64,000 nucleotides of DNA, taken from Chondrosia reniformis. Its lineage: Eukaryota; Porifera; Demospongiae; Chondrillida; Chondrillidae. Positions 39,201 through 49,482 of this stretch are shown piece after piece. Position 1 is the first letter of the stretch; each line of letters opens with the position of its first letter. Location: assembly GCA_947172415.1 (NCBI GenBank), contig OX359196.1, positions 5,953,901-6,017,900 of the forward strand, given 5' to 3'. Below the pieces are notes generated by a model that did not search any database, had not been told where the DNA came from, and saw only the letters and a list, made by a program, of their open reading frames with translations. Position numbers and translations under genes: made by a program.

Positions 39201-39604
39201 CATAAGGATGTACATACACACATACACACATACTCACACACACACTCACACACACTCACACACACTCACACACACACATACGTACGCATATACGTATGTA
39301 TGCACACATCATATACAAATATTAATTTCTTATAATAGTACTGAATATTCACTTGGTTGCAATAGCCAGATAGCTCCAAATATCCCTAAATTTCGTTAGT
39401 ACATATTTCTACATACATACATGATATAGTGTCAATATATGTGTACCTACCTTCAGTAGCTTGTATCATCCTCTGACACTCCTTAAGCAGAGCCTTTAAA
39501 CCTTCTGAATTACTCTTCAGTTCCTTCTCATAGATGGCAATGTTTTCTCTGAAGGTTGGGCTGTCGAGGTAACACTCTAGATATTCCAGGGGAGGAAGAC
39601 CCAT
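30261..39604 (-). CDS. GRAF-family BAR-PH-RhoGAP-SH3 protein
   Basis: Nineteen exons, all phase-consistent, giving 807 aa (GRAF1/ARHGAP26 is about 760-815): 39604-39451, 38536-38441, 38373-38312, 38249-38178, 38100-38002, 37927-37820, 37092-36988, 36918-36664, 36599-36508, 36185-36095, 36020-35987, 35626-35486, 35420-35339, 34467-34406, 34332-34227, 33620-33461, 33242-32903, 32840-32583, 30367-30261. The start MGLPPLEYLECYLDSP matches GRAF/oligophrenin N-termini. Domains in order: BAR (1-240), PH (260-375), RhoGAP (390-570) with arginine finger in EGVYRKPG and the PSNLAVCFGPTLMRP block, proline-rich linker, C-terminal SH3 (EDGWYQANLVNG, PYNYIEFL). The family inactivates RhoA/Cdc42 at curved endocytic membranes. 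Having an SH3 favours GRAF over oligophrenin, which lacks one. Four introns are filled with different minisatellites. Confidence 0.93.
30399..32574 (+). repeat. 21-bp minisatellite, about 104 copies, filling an intron
   Basis: Tandem array of CTATGATAGGTGTGCTAGTTG occupying nearly all of the last intron of the GRAF-like gene (30368-32582): it begins about 10 bp inside the 5' splice site and ends about 30 bp from the 3' one. Variants are ATAAATG for ATAGGTG, GTTAC for GTTGC, GGTGCGC for GGTGTGC, and a 20-bp unit lacking one T (TTGCATGATAGG). Because 21 is divisible by 3, long meaningless open frames appear on both strands. Confidence 0.98.
34503..35246 (+). repeat. 31-bp G-rich minisatellite, about 24 copies
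   Basis: Tandem array of a 31-bp unit (GGTAGGGTGGGATGGAGG, then TGGGGCGACATTG) in GRAF-like intron 34468-35338. Each unit has at least five G runs on the plus strand. Shortened units occur near 34780, 34885 and 34985. The gene is on the minus strand, so the transcript is C-rich and the template strand is G-rich. Confidence 0.97.
35644..35935 (+). repeat. 17-bp purine-rich minisatellite, about 17 copies
   Basis: Near-perfect tandem copies of GGGGGAAGTGGAGAGGC in GRAF-like intron 35627-35986, with decay at the right end. The plus strand is all purine apart from one T and one C per unit. Confidence 0.97.
36254..36423 (+). repeat. Dispersed short repeat, copy B
   Basis: Near full-length copy of the repeat at 14676-14840, inserted across the end of GRAF-like intron 36186-36507 and antisense to that gene. 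Shares the start AAAGGCCTATAGGG, the core CCACTGGGCCAGACA and the end AATCCTTAGATCC. Confidence 0.75.
37513..37815 (+). repeat. 29/32-bp minisatellite, about 10 copies
   Basis: Tandem units AGTGTTCTCAG(TAG)GGGGTGTGGTGGGCTAAC in GRAF-like intron 37093-37819. Units alternate between a form with an extra TAG (32 bp) and one without (29 bp). The last unit ends with the gene's own 5' splice site (GTAAGC on the minus strand); internal units carry GTAAGC or GTTAGC at the same place. Confidence 0.95.
38661..38701 (+). other. Hammerhead-core-like motif in an intron
   Basis: TGGC, then CACTGATGAAG, then a short stem with GTCC-type pairing (TTCC/GGAC), then CGAAAC and GCCA, the outer TGGC/GCCA being complementary. 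The motif CACTGAWGAAG-stem-CGAAACG is shared with the centre of the foldback at 29405-29571. It contains the CUGANGA and GAAA boxes of hammerhead ribozymes but has an extra A before stem II and no visible stem I. Confidence 0.5.
39131..39306 (+). repeat. CA-rich microsatellite
   Basis: Interrupted (CA)n/(ACTC)n simple repeat ending in TACGTATGTATGC, within GRAF-like intron 38537-39450. Confidence 0.9.
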
Positions 39605-41155
39605 GGCTTTCTTCTCTTCAGAAGTCTCAACCACAGGTGGCAGTAAATCAGCAGCTAAGAGTTAAAAAAGGGTTGCTAAAACTAATGTATCTTAATTGAT
39701 TCATTATCTACTAACTGTACGTATGTATCTTCACTTATTCCTACTATAAAGAAACAAGACATACATACTTCTTCACTATAAACTTACAACCCTCATATAA
39801 AGAATTAAAAATGGGTGCTGAGGAAAGCCTCTTCAGGTGATAAAAGGACATTTCTCTATATATTTAAAACACTCCAAAAACTTCTTCTACTTAGGCTATT
39901 CAGAGTCACATTGAATATGAATGAAGACGAACTAGACCTCTTTTAGCTCTACTATTGAGGATGTATATTGAAACTGAAAACTTACCACAGCATATTGTAA
40001 CTCTGGTAGAAGAACAATAATAAACTTTGAACAGGATAAACATATAGCAATACTTGTATATTTAAATGTAATATTAGACTGGCACATATAGGCATAACAT
40101 ACAGATTCTATATGGCCATGCAATACTGTAACTACGTATATAGGGTATACCATTATCTCACAAAAAATGATGACAGTAATAAAAACCATATTAGGAGTCA
40201 AAATGACAAAATGGCGGATGATGTTATACTTAATAGCAACATACATATGTACATTGAAACATGAATTGATGAGCAAATGCCAAGAGGTTGTCCAACATCA
40301 AAATAGAAGAAAGAAATTTTGTTTGTACATAAGATTCTTGGAATCCAGATTCATAGAATATGCTACTTGGCTTCTGCCCTTATTACCTTAAGGCAAAGGT
40401 GCTGTGTACTTTAAGCCACAGCAATAATATATACGGTTGCAGACTACCAACCTTCCCTATCAGTAAAGGATTCAAACATCTCAGATTCTGGAATCAACTA
40501 AGAAAGCTATTCTTATCTTGTGTACACATTTAAAGATAAGGTGATATACCCAATAAATCAAAAATGCTATTTTATCGGTTTTCTAACCATAGAGCAAACA
40601 TTTCCTTTTCTGATTGCTCATTGGCTTAAGCTGAAGGCAGATTTCCCATACATCGAGGGAGATACTATATATTAACCACTCTAAACTAATTGTAGGAAAA
40701 GGGGACCCGATAAAATAAACTGCAGTAGTGATTAAACTTGTGAAAACGTATCAAGTGAAATTGAGCAAATATTTTGATTAAGCTTTTACAATAGTGTTGA
40801 CTACAGCGTTTCCTTAAAAGCACAAAATCAAACGAAATCATAAACAACTAAACTTACAGCTGAAATATGGTAAAATCCACAAACCGAAACTAACCTTATA
40901 AAATTGCGCTATTATACTTAATGACGATTTACCAAATCTCTTTCCTTGACTTCTTTGTCTGGAAATCACCTGAAAATCTTTCCCCGTTCCTGATGCGATT
41001 TAGCAAATTACGACACCACACCATCCTGACGTCAGCATAGATTACTCCCAAAGACTCGTTTCTATTATAGGTCTTTGAAATCAGTTTGTAAATTTCACGT
41101 GACTCGGTCCTAGTAGATTAGAGAAGAGACTTGAGAGGAGATCAATCTCAGCAGC
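39605..41155. promoter_or_regulatory. Divergent 5' region of GRAF-like gene and Rab9
   Basis: No coding exon. On the minus strand a splice acceptor (CTCTTAG) near 39657 lies before the GRAF-like start codon and a donor (CAGCT, then GTAAGT) near 40858 lies upstream, which suggests a 5' UTR exon and a 1.2-kb leader intron. The shared promoter would then be about 40870-41150. Confidence 0.5.
41027..41034. promoter_or_regulatory. CRE-like palindrome TGACGTCA
   Basis: A perfect CREB/ATF consensus site in the short divergent promoter between the GRAF-like gene and Rab9, about 120 bp upstream of the Rab9 start codon. The match is seen directly; its use is inference. Confidence 0.5.
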
Positions 41156-41782
41156 ATGTCAGTGCCACTCATATTAAAGGTCGTGTTACTGGGTGACGGC
41201 GGTGTCGGGAAATCCTCGCTAATGCAACGTTTTGTTCACGATAAATTTGATTCGAACCATTATCATACTATTGGGGTTGAGTTTCTCACTCAGGAATTAA
41301 CTATTGAAAATGTCCACTATACTCTACAGATTTGGGATACCGCGGGCCAGGAACGATTCAAGTCTCTTCGTACGCCCTTCTATCGTGGAACAGACTGTTG
41401 TTTGTTAGTATATGCAGTCGACGATTATCAAAGTTTTTGTAATTTGGAGTTATGGAAAAAGGAGTTCTTTTATTATGCCGACATCGATGACCAAGAAAAG
41501 TTTCCATTCGTTATCCTAGGCAACAAGGTGGACATGGAGGACCACCAGGTGGACCCTGAACACGTCAGGAAGTGGTGCCAAGAAAATGGGGACCTCAGGC
41601 ATTTCGAAACTAGTGCTAAAACGTCGAGGAATGTATCAGAAGCATTCAGTGCAGCTGTCAGAGCTTTAATAGACAGTAACAGAATTGAGGGCTTAACAGA
41701 GAAGAAACGGCAAGATGTTGTCAATGGATTAGACACGCAGATTCACATTAGGAGAAACGATTCGTGTTGTTCCAGAAGTTAA
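41156..41782 (+). CDS. RAB9: Rab9 small GTPase
   Basis: Intronless 208-aa Rab protein. Motifs seen: P-loop GDGGVGKS (13-20), TIGVEF (switch I region, 38-43), WDTAGQE (60-66), NKVD (123-126), and ETSAK. The Rab9-type stretch LRTPFYRGTDCCLLVYAVDD and WKKEFFYYADI separate it from Rab7. Rab9 acts on late endosomes in retrograde transport to the trans-Golgi. The C-terminus ends CCSRS, so the double cysteine for geranylgeranylation is followed by three residues instead of being terminal. The lack of introns is notable next to intron-rich neighbours but many Rab9 genes have an uninterrupted coding exon. Confidence 0.95.
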   Translation: MSVPLILKVVLLGDGGVGKSSLMQRFVHDKFDSNHYHTIGVEFLTQELTIENVHYTLQIWDTAGQERFKSLRTPFYRGTDCCLLVYAVDDYQSFCNLELWKKEFFYYADIDDQEKFPFVILGNKVDMEDHQVDPEHVRKWCQENGDLRHFETSAKTSRNVSEAFSAAVRALIDSNRIEGLTEKKRQDVVNGLDTQIHIRRNDSCCSRS

Positions 41783-41831
41783 ACATTACACATTTCAGAT
41801 GTATATACATACCTTATAAAACTCTAGAATT

Positions 41832-41837
41832 AATAAA
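41832..41837 (+). terminator. Poly(A) signal AATAAA of Rab9
   Basis: AATAAA 50 bp after the Rab9 stop codon. An AATAAA on the opposite strand at 41870-41865 probably serves the convergent KLHL gene, so the two 3' ends are expected to touch or overlap. Confidence 0.65.
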
Positions 41838-41973
41838 ACAAAAATGCTTACATTGGGAATTGATTTTATTTTTGTATGGTTATTAACATATACGTATGCA
41901 TATTTTGAATTATGAACTTGTGTCCACTGTTGAGATGATTTGAATTAAATCATGTTTTCATAGATCCACTCTG

Positions 41974-44579
41974 TTAATCTTCACCTTCAAATCCAGGAAC
42001 CTGATCTACAGGGATCTTGAATACTGCGCAGCCAGCCCCTGCTCTACCAGACACCATCTTGCTGACAAAGTCCCACTGGTCCTTTTCCTCATTGTAGCAC
42101 TCCATTGCATCGAGGTAAGCATTCCCATTGTAGCCCCCAATGACATAGAGCTGGTTGCCATAGACAACAGTGCTGCAAGCATCCCGAGGGCAGGAGAGTG
42201 GGGAGACCATGGACCACTGGTTGGTCATTGCATCATAGACCTCCACCGAGTCCAAAGGAGTGCTGTTGTCGTGGCCTCCGACAGCATACAACCTTCCACT
42301 GAATGCAGACAGACTGATACATCCTCTCTTGGTGGCCATTGAGGGAATCTGCATCCACTTGTTTGTGTGAGGGTCGTAGCACTCTGCCGAGTTCAGACAT
42401 GACATGCTGTCTCTCCCTCCCACTGCATACAGCTTGCTATTCAGGACAGTGAGTCCTGCAGTACTGCGAGCACAATTCATTGGGGCTATGTGAGACCAGC
42501 GGTCCGTATCAGGATCATATCTGGGAGGAAGAGAGGGAAACAGCAATTGTACCTCAACTACCAGTTTAATTAATTGTGAGGGTTACTTTAGGAAGCATGT
42601 TTATCCCAGTAGCTGCAATATATTCATAACAGAACCATGATTAGTAATGCAACACATTCAACGCTTGTGATGAAATGTACGTATTAAATTTTATAATTAA
42701 TTAGTTAAGAGTTACAGCGGGTGAATTGTACTGGTTGATTAATCACAAGCATACTCTGACTTTAACATATTGTAATGATTTCATCATTTAGCACATTCAC
42801 TTGATTTTATTTACATAGCAACCATGTGGGTGGTCACAGCTTCAGTTATTTGTTGTGTTTCATTCCAATATAACCTCTTGTGTGTTAGTCTAAAGCGCAG
42901 AGCAAATAAGGCAGGTACATTTTTGTTTTGAGAAATCCAAACACCCTTCAAACAAACACATGCAAGATTTGGAAAACATGCAGTACAAAGTACACATGCA
43001 GTTGGTTAGAATGTGTAAAACTAGCAAAAAGGTTTCATACGAAAAGGAAAATGACGAACTTTACTTCCTTAAAATTACTAGTTAACATTTCATATACAAA
43101 TTATCTTACTAATCCAATATATATTCAGTATATATTCAATCAATAAGGGTACCACTTCAATTACATCTGCCTATAAAATTAAAGGTTCAATTTGCAGCTG
43201 GTATACATGTGATACAATATGTTGACACAGGTACAACTGACTGAATACACACTAATGCACATTCCACACTAATTAGCTTTTGAACACAACAAATGGAAAA
43301 TTGAGTTAATCCCATTAGTACTATATACTACAACCTTCATTCAGGAGATTCTGACTGACCTTTCTACTGAGCTCAGGTATGACCAGCCATCATGACCTCC
43401 GACTGCATACATAGGGTGGTCTATTGCTGCCACGCTAACTCCATGCCTAGGTGTGCACATTGTGGACACCGAAGTCCACTCGCCAGTGTGGGGGTTGTAT
43501 CTGTCGACTGAATTCAATGTGCGCAGTCCATCCCTTCCTCCCACGATGTAGATGTGCTTGCCAATGACTGTCAATCCAAACTGGAGCCTCTTCTGAGGAG
43601 TTCTTGTGTGACTCAGTCTGTGCCACTTGTGTCTCCGTGCTTGGAAACACTCAATGCTCATGGACTCCATTCGAGAGTCAATCCCTCCCACTGCAAATAG
43701 CGTGCCTATGGTAGACCAACGCATTTTAGGGGCAAGTGACCTCTGCCGGCGCTCTGGTAGGGCGTGGTATATCATGGCATTCATTGTCATTAGGAGGCAG
43801 TCACGGTCACGAGTGAAGAGAGTGTTTGGTAGAATCCTATCCACAATGAAGCCGGCCGGAAGATGGGGCAAGCGGATGCAGTTTAGAAGCTTACTAATAT
43901 ACTGGAGCCGCTCGGATGGCTTAAAACACAGCCACAGAAGCATTGCTTCAAAAACATCTTCTTCTTTGCTGACATTCAGGTAATCACTGTGCAGCAGATG
44001 GATGACGTGGTCGATAGGTAGATGGAGGTACTCCTCGTGTTTAACAACCTCAAGGAAGTGTTCCTGGATATAGTCCTCCGCGACCGACTGCAGCGATTGG
44101 CAGCCGTGAGATGCTGCGAATGAAGCGATGCCCAAGCAGTTGGATACATGAATCTGCTCCCTTAAGAAGTCGGCGCATTTCTTCACTACAGCCGACACTT
44201 GTAGTATAGCGGCTGCTTTCATCAGAGATTGTACGTTCGTTTCGTCGATCAATATAGTCATATCATAGGCGTAGTTAACTAGTGCTCTAACAGCTTCGCC
44301 TTCGACATCGTGAAGCTCTATTACGGATAGATCCTTCTCCTTCATTGGATTGCGAAACATAGCCAGGAAATACGGGCTAAATGCGGATAATACCAGGCGA
44401 TGCGCCTTGATATCCTTATCACCAACTCTAAGTATAACATCGCAAAACTGTCCTTCCTTCCTCATCGTGTCCATATTCTCTAGTAGTTCTAGGGAATGGG
44501 CGAAGACTGGGTTTCCATCTCCAGTTTTATTTCTCGTCTCTTCGAGTTGGTTTATTGAAGACGAAGAGCTTGCTTCCAT
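41974..44579 (-). CDS. BTB-BACK-Kelch protein, KLHL1/4/5 type
   Basis: Two exons, 44579-43360 and 42520-41974, giving 588 aa. BTB domain at about residues 36-145 (GQFCDVILRV, AHRLVLSAFSPYF), BACK domain to about 260, then six kelch repeats with paired GG (AVGGHDGWSYLSSVER, AVGGRD, VIGGYNGNAYLDAME). The intron splits kelch repeats cleanly (donor GTCAGT). Such proteins are substrate receptors of Cullin-3 ubiquitin ligases, and KLHL4/5 relatives also bind actin. The closest family by the block RLQFGLTVIGKHIYIVGGRDGL is KLHL1/4/5. I chose the ATG at 44579; the frame stays open upstream without another ATG. Only 180 bp separate this start from the KAT6 stop codon. Confidence 0.92.
42521..43359 (-). 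other. Intron of KLHL gene
   Basis: 839-bp AT-rich intron with no gene, array or recognisable element that I can see. Confidence 0.7.
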
Positions 44580-44759
44580 ATGTTGATGGCCCTGGGCCCA
44601 CGTAGGCACGAAGTACGCCGTTCTGAACCAGTTGGTCCTATAAGGTTGTTTACATTTATACGGGTTTCAAATTCCCACTTTCAAATTGGCACTGAATCTA
44701 AATTAATAGAGTTACAGGTAATCAGTGTGGTATGCACTAAACAGATGAGTTGTATGTCA

Positions 44760-47700
44760 TTACATGCTATTGTTTTGCGACTGTGAAACACTCCCTTCAG
44801 CATGTTCTGGTAGCGGGTCATGCGAAGTGGTAGGCAGCTGTGAATTGACATCTGGTAAATTCCCAAGTGAAGAAATGAATTGAGAAGATTGGTACACTAA
44901 AGGTGAAGTGTTCATTTTCAACTGATGCTGCAGGTAGGCTTGCCTAAGAAAATGTTGTGAAGTCTTGCTCCAATTAGCTGGGGACGCAAAGCTAGGATGT
45001 GTTGATGTAGACTGCGAAGATACTTCAAGAATGCTACTCACATTAAACGAAGTATTCTCATTAGAGGTAACAGCAGTTGACTGCATGCCAGGCTGGGGGT
45101 GTGGCTGGAGGGTGTGGTGTGCAGGAAGAGGAGTTGAAGCGTGAGACATGGCCAGGCGTTGCACTGTCCAGCTAGGTCCTTCAGGTCCCGGCATCAGTCG
45201 GTATTGCATTTGAGATGGAAACATGTTCTGGTCATATGTAGAGTGGCCATACAGAGCAGGGTAGTGTCTCACGGGAGGATATGACCATGTGTTGCCAGAA
45301 AACTGGTCCCTATAGGGCTGGATGGTCCGGGATGGAGATCCTTGTGTGTTTATTCTGCTGTAAGGGGGAATTATAGCTGGAATGTGATGCTCCATGCTGG
45401 ACTGCTGGTACTGCTGGTTGTTAGCGTAAACAGGATAGCTGGCCATAGGGAATTGGTTCTGCAGGGCTGGGTCAGCTGGCTGCTGTGATAAGGGAAGATA
45501 TTGGTTTTGAACCTGATTCACTGGATCTGCCCATCTCGTCAAGTCAGGGTTTGACCTATGGTGGATATTTTGAGGGGAAGCTTGATAATGCTGTGGAGGA
45601 TGAGGCTGCATGGTGGGTGGAATTCTTGGCTCCTGCCAGGAGGTGGCTGGTGGGTATTCTGATTGGCTTGGCTCTTCACTTGCAGACTGACTTGCTTTCT
45701 CCTCTGATCCCAAATCGCTTGGTGGTTCTGTCAGTGGATGCTGCTCAGGGACAGATTCTTGGCTCGTGAGTGTCAGGTTGTCTGATCCATCACTGATAAC
45801 TCGAGAGCGATCCACCCTTGAATGATGGCTGATTTCTTCATCAGATTCTTCAGTAGTCTCTGGTTTATGCAGTTCAGGTGTGATTGATGGCTTAGTGTTT
45901 AGCTGAACAATGGCCACTTCGTCATCTTGCTCAGGAAGTGCCTCCATGGGAACAGATTTTGACTGTCTCCTAAAGGACTTCCGGGGTGACCTGGACTTAC
46001 GTCCTCGAGTGCCCTTACTACTGAAAGAAGCCTTTTCAGTAGTTGATCTACCTCCTGGTGTAGGTTCCTCTTCTGGGTCCAAACCAGATAGTGGGTCTTC
46101 TGGATCACTACTTGCTGAGCTAGTGAGGGTGCCTTTAAAGCTACGACTCCTTCTCGGTTCTGTTTTGATTCCCAATGTGAAGTAATAGTCACCAACCAAA
46201 TGGATCTGAGAACGTGTCCTTCCTATAATAAAGATTGATCATTTGAATGCATAGAAAATGAATAACCAGCCTATCTAAAAAGGTATTCATAACTACACAA
46301 ATACTATGGGATACTGCATACTGGAGACACAATAAAAAGGCTCAACTTCAGCTACTTTAAAGAATTAAAATCAAACGACTATCCCTAAACCTAAGCACAT
46401 ATCCATTTAGAAGAAATCACTATCATCTAATATACGTGTACAAAAAGTTATGCATTATACTATTGCACAACCATCCAAGGTCTGGCTGTGTGAGGTGAGG
46501 GCTTACCAGATATGTTAGCTGTCAGCACAGTAGGCTCCACTTGGGTCTCATCTACTAAAAGTGGCTGGTTGGAATCTGTCTCAAACACTTTTTCTCCTTC
46601 TACAAGCTTCTGTGTGGCCTCTTCCTTCTGCTTGATGGCCCTACTGCGTCTGATTGCCATGCGACTTCTTGTCAGCTTACTTTTGTTTAGTCTTAGGCTC
46701 TCCCTGCTTGCCACTAGTTTTCTAACTTTAGATTTGGCAACAGCAGAACTGACAGTTTCCTTTTCAGTCGAGTCCTGTTGATCTGGCAAGTCAGACTGGG
46801 CTTCTTCTTTCCTGTTTTGCTGTTGCCTCTTAGCCCTCTTTCTGTCCCAGGGATTACTCCTTATGCGCCGCCGACGTGTAGGAGCCACACATTTTTTCTT
46901 GGAAGCTGGGGTAACAGGTTCACTGGAGTCTTTATCCATTTCTGCATTCTCTTGCTTGTCCTCAACTTTATCTGCTTCCTCCTCCACTTCTACAACAGGT
47001 TCTTCAAAAGCATCATCTGAGAGCGGCGAAGGAGGATCTTTTCTTTTAGGAGTCTTCTGAGGGGAAACAGGTTCTAGAGTAAGCATGGGAGCTTCGTCCT
47101 CACTGGGAACCTTAGCAGGACTACTTGTGTCCTTCACGTCCTCCAGCTTGACTTCATTCTCGACTTCCTCCTCTGCAGCTGAGCTTGTGGACAGGATCTG
47201 GGTCTTGTTAACTGGAGGCGACCATCTGAGACATTCAGGATGAAGCTGAATCCGTTTGGTCTTGGCATTGCGCAGCTTTTCCATGTGTTGTTCCACAAGT
47301 TTGAGATTCTTTACAAGTACAACATTGCCTTCTGGTTTTAATTTGAGGAGACCCAAACGTTGGAGGGTTTCAGCAATGTCGTGGGGATCCATTCCAGTAT
47401 CCTCACTGATCTTTCGAATGCTGACCTGCTCCCCTTGGTATGAGGCAATGTACTCCAACACAACACTCTTCCAGTAGCTGTGGTACGACAGCTTTCCCAA
47501 GTCAGAGAGGGGCTTCTCTGGTGAGCCAGGCTGGCCTTCGATCCTTGACAACAGGTAGCTGAAATCTATCAAGTATCGTCCATATCCCATCTTCTGATAC
47601 TGTGGCATCACCATGATACAGGAGACATTGTACTTTTGTTGGCAGGCTTTCTCCTTGGAGAAGTATCCCACAAGGTGGCAGCCCTTGCGATCATTCTGGG

Positions 47701-49237
47701 TGAGGACATAAAAGAGAAATGGCTCCACGTCATAGTATAGGGTCTTGTGATCAAGAAATAGCTTGGCAAGAAGACAGAGATTCTGGCAATAGATTTTACT
47801 AACCACTCCATCCACTTCAAAAATGGAGCGATCATCTTTACGATATATCTCGTTAGCTGGAGGATGAAACCATTTGCACTTGGTACGATGTCGCTCAAGT
47901 ATACTTGCACTCTTTACATACTTTAGGCAGAACTCACAGATGTACAACTTGGGCAGCATGGCGTATTCCTGGGGGTAGGGGGAGGAAAACCAAGTCTTAA
48001 TGCGATATTTGCCTATCTCTATCATAGGTGGGGTACGCAGGCCGGAGAGTCCTCCTTGGGACGCTTTTGCTGCTTCAATTGAACTGGTCATTAGCTCCAT
48101 TGCATTGATCTGTGCTTTCTTAAACAGCTCAAAGTCTTCCTCAGTGACCCCAGGAGGGAGACCATCTTTGGATCTGTCTTCTTCATCATCATCATAATAT
48201 CTCCTGTCATAAATATCTTTCCTTTTCTTCCGATGAGAATAGGACAACCTGGATGGTCGCTTGAGGAAGGAAACACCAAGAAACAAAGGATCTAGGTCAC
48301 CGGCTCTCCCTCCACCTCTCTTACGGTTTGGCTCAGGGACACACACGGGACAGATCCATTTCCCTTCAGGCAGGGCGGGAAGAGGCGGGTCCAGGCAAGC
48401 CATGTGAAATCCCTTATCACAGGCATCACAGAAAAGGAGATTGTCTGCATCAGCTGACTCATTGCAGTAATGACAGGACTTGCATTCTAAACACTGCCAC
48501 GGACTAGCTCGTATCCTCTCCACAAGCTCAGGAGCATACTTGAGACAAGATGGATGAGCACTGTTCCCACAGTCATGGCAAGAAATGAATTTCTCCTTCT
48601 TTCCGTCCCTGTTACTCTCTTCATCTTCAAGACAAAAACTACAAACAGCACTGGGTGGAGTCTTTGGATCTGGGAAAGGGTGAACAGGTGTGATCGGAAT
48701 CTTGTACAGTTTCCCCTGCTTTTCAATGATATAGAGATCAATTGATTGTTCAATAGCTCGTTCAAGTTCACTACGAAAGGCCTCATCGGCACACAAACCA
48801 TACTCTTGACTAATTGACTCCTCGATTTCCTTTATTGCCGATCCAGGCCCTCCAAGAAGCAAAATAGTCTTTTTGATCATTCTCCTAAGGTCGACAGCTC
48901 TGGTCACGTGACTCTGGGGATTCCTATGCATATCAGGATCCCTGTATGTTGCCAAACCTTGATTGATGACTTTAATAACTTTACCCATTCGAACAGCCAT
49001 TTGCAGTACCTCTAAAGTTTGCTCGCGACTAAAATTGTGAAAGTTTTTCATGTAAGTTGCAATACGATCGTCTCCTGGTCGTTGTTTCTGTCCCTTTATA
49101 CGTCTAATACCAGCCAGTAGATATTGACAAACTTTCTTGTCTTCGCTAGAGAAACTTTCTTTTATAGCTGCACCATTCAAGGCCCTTTCCTGGTCCTCGT
49201 CTTTGTGGAATTTACTGCCCCTTTTAAAACGTGGCAT
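44760..49237 (-). CDS. KAT6: MYST histone acetyltransferase KAT6 (MOZ/MORF)
   Basis: Two coding exons, 49237-46507 and 46222-44760, giving 1,397 aa. Domains in order: N-terminal winged-helix region (20-100), H15-like helix region (110-180), double PHD finger (199-300, eight-Cys/His patterns CSFC..HDC..C and CHYC..CDAC..C), MYST domain (405-680) with C2HC finger CEFC..H..C, acetyl-CoA loop QYQKMGYGRYL and the catalytic Glu in GSPEKPLSDLG. After it come acidic and Lys/Arg-rich stretches and a Ser/Pro/Gln/Met-rich tail. KAT6 acetylates histone H3 in the BRPF-ING5-MEAF6 complex. Vertebrate KAT6A/B are about 2,000 aa, so this one has a shorter C-terminal half. A leader intron (donor near 49341, acceptor TTTTTGCAG at 49239) appears to end one base before the ATG. 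Confidence 0.95.
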
Positions 49238-49238
49238 T

Positions 49239-49482
49239 CTGCAAAAATGCATACAGGGAAACTTTGTGACACTACACAAATAGTTCATCCAAGTACGTTT
49301 ATGAGTTATTAGCAATCAAATTTTGTGATTTTTAAAAATACCTTTTAAAATCGACCTTCTTCAGTACCTAAAATCCTAATTCAAGCGACGCCTTAGAAAA
49401 CTGATCTGCGCCTTGTTTGTGAAGCAAATGGGGGCTTCCCTACTAATCAGCCTCTTGACCACGCCTTTTCTTCCTGTTCAAT
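49239..49482. promoter_or_regulatory. Divergent KAT6/RPS3 promoter
   Basis: About 245 bp between the start codons of KAT6 (minus) and RPS3 (plus), including the KAT6 leader intron. The usable promoter is therefore around 49345-49475. It holds CG-containing stretches (GCGACGCC near 49384) and no obvious TATA box. Confidence 0.55.
49464..49474 (+). promoter_or_regulatory. Putative 5' TOP / TCT initiator of RPS3
   Basis: Pyrimidine run CCTTTTCTTCC starting 19 bp before the RPS3 ATG, the usual place and form of the terminal oligopyrimidine start of ribosomal protein mRNAs. It implies a leader of under 20 nt, controlled by mTOR-type translation (known for the family). Confidence 0.6.
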
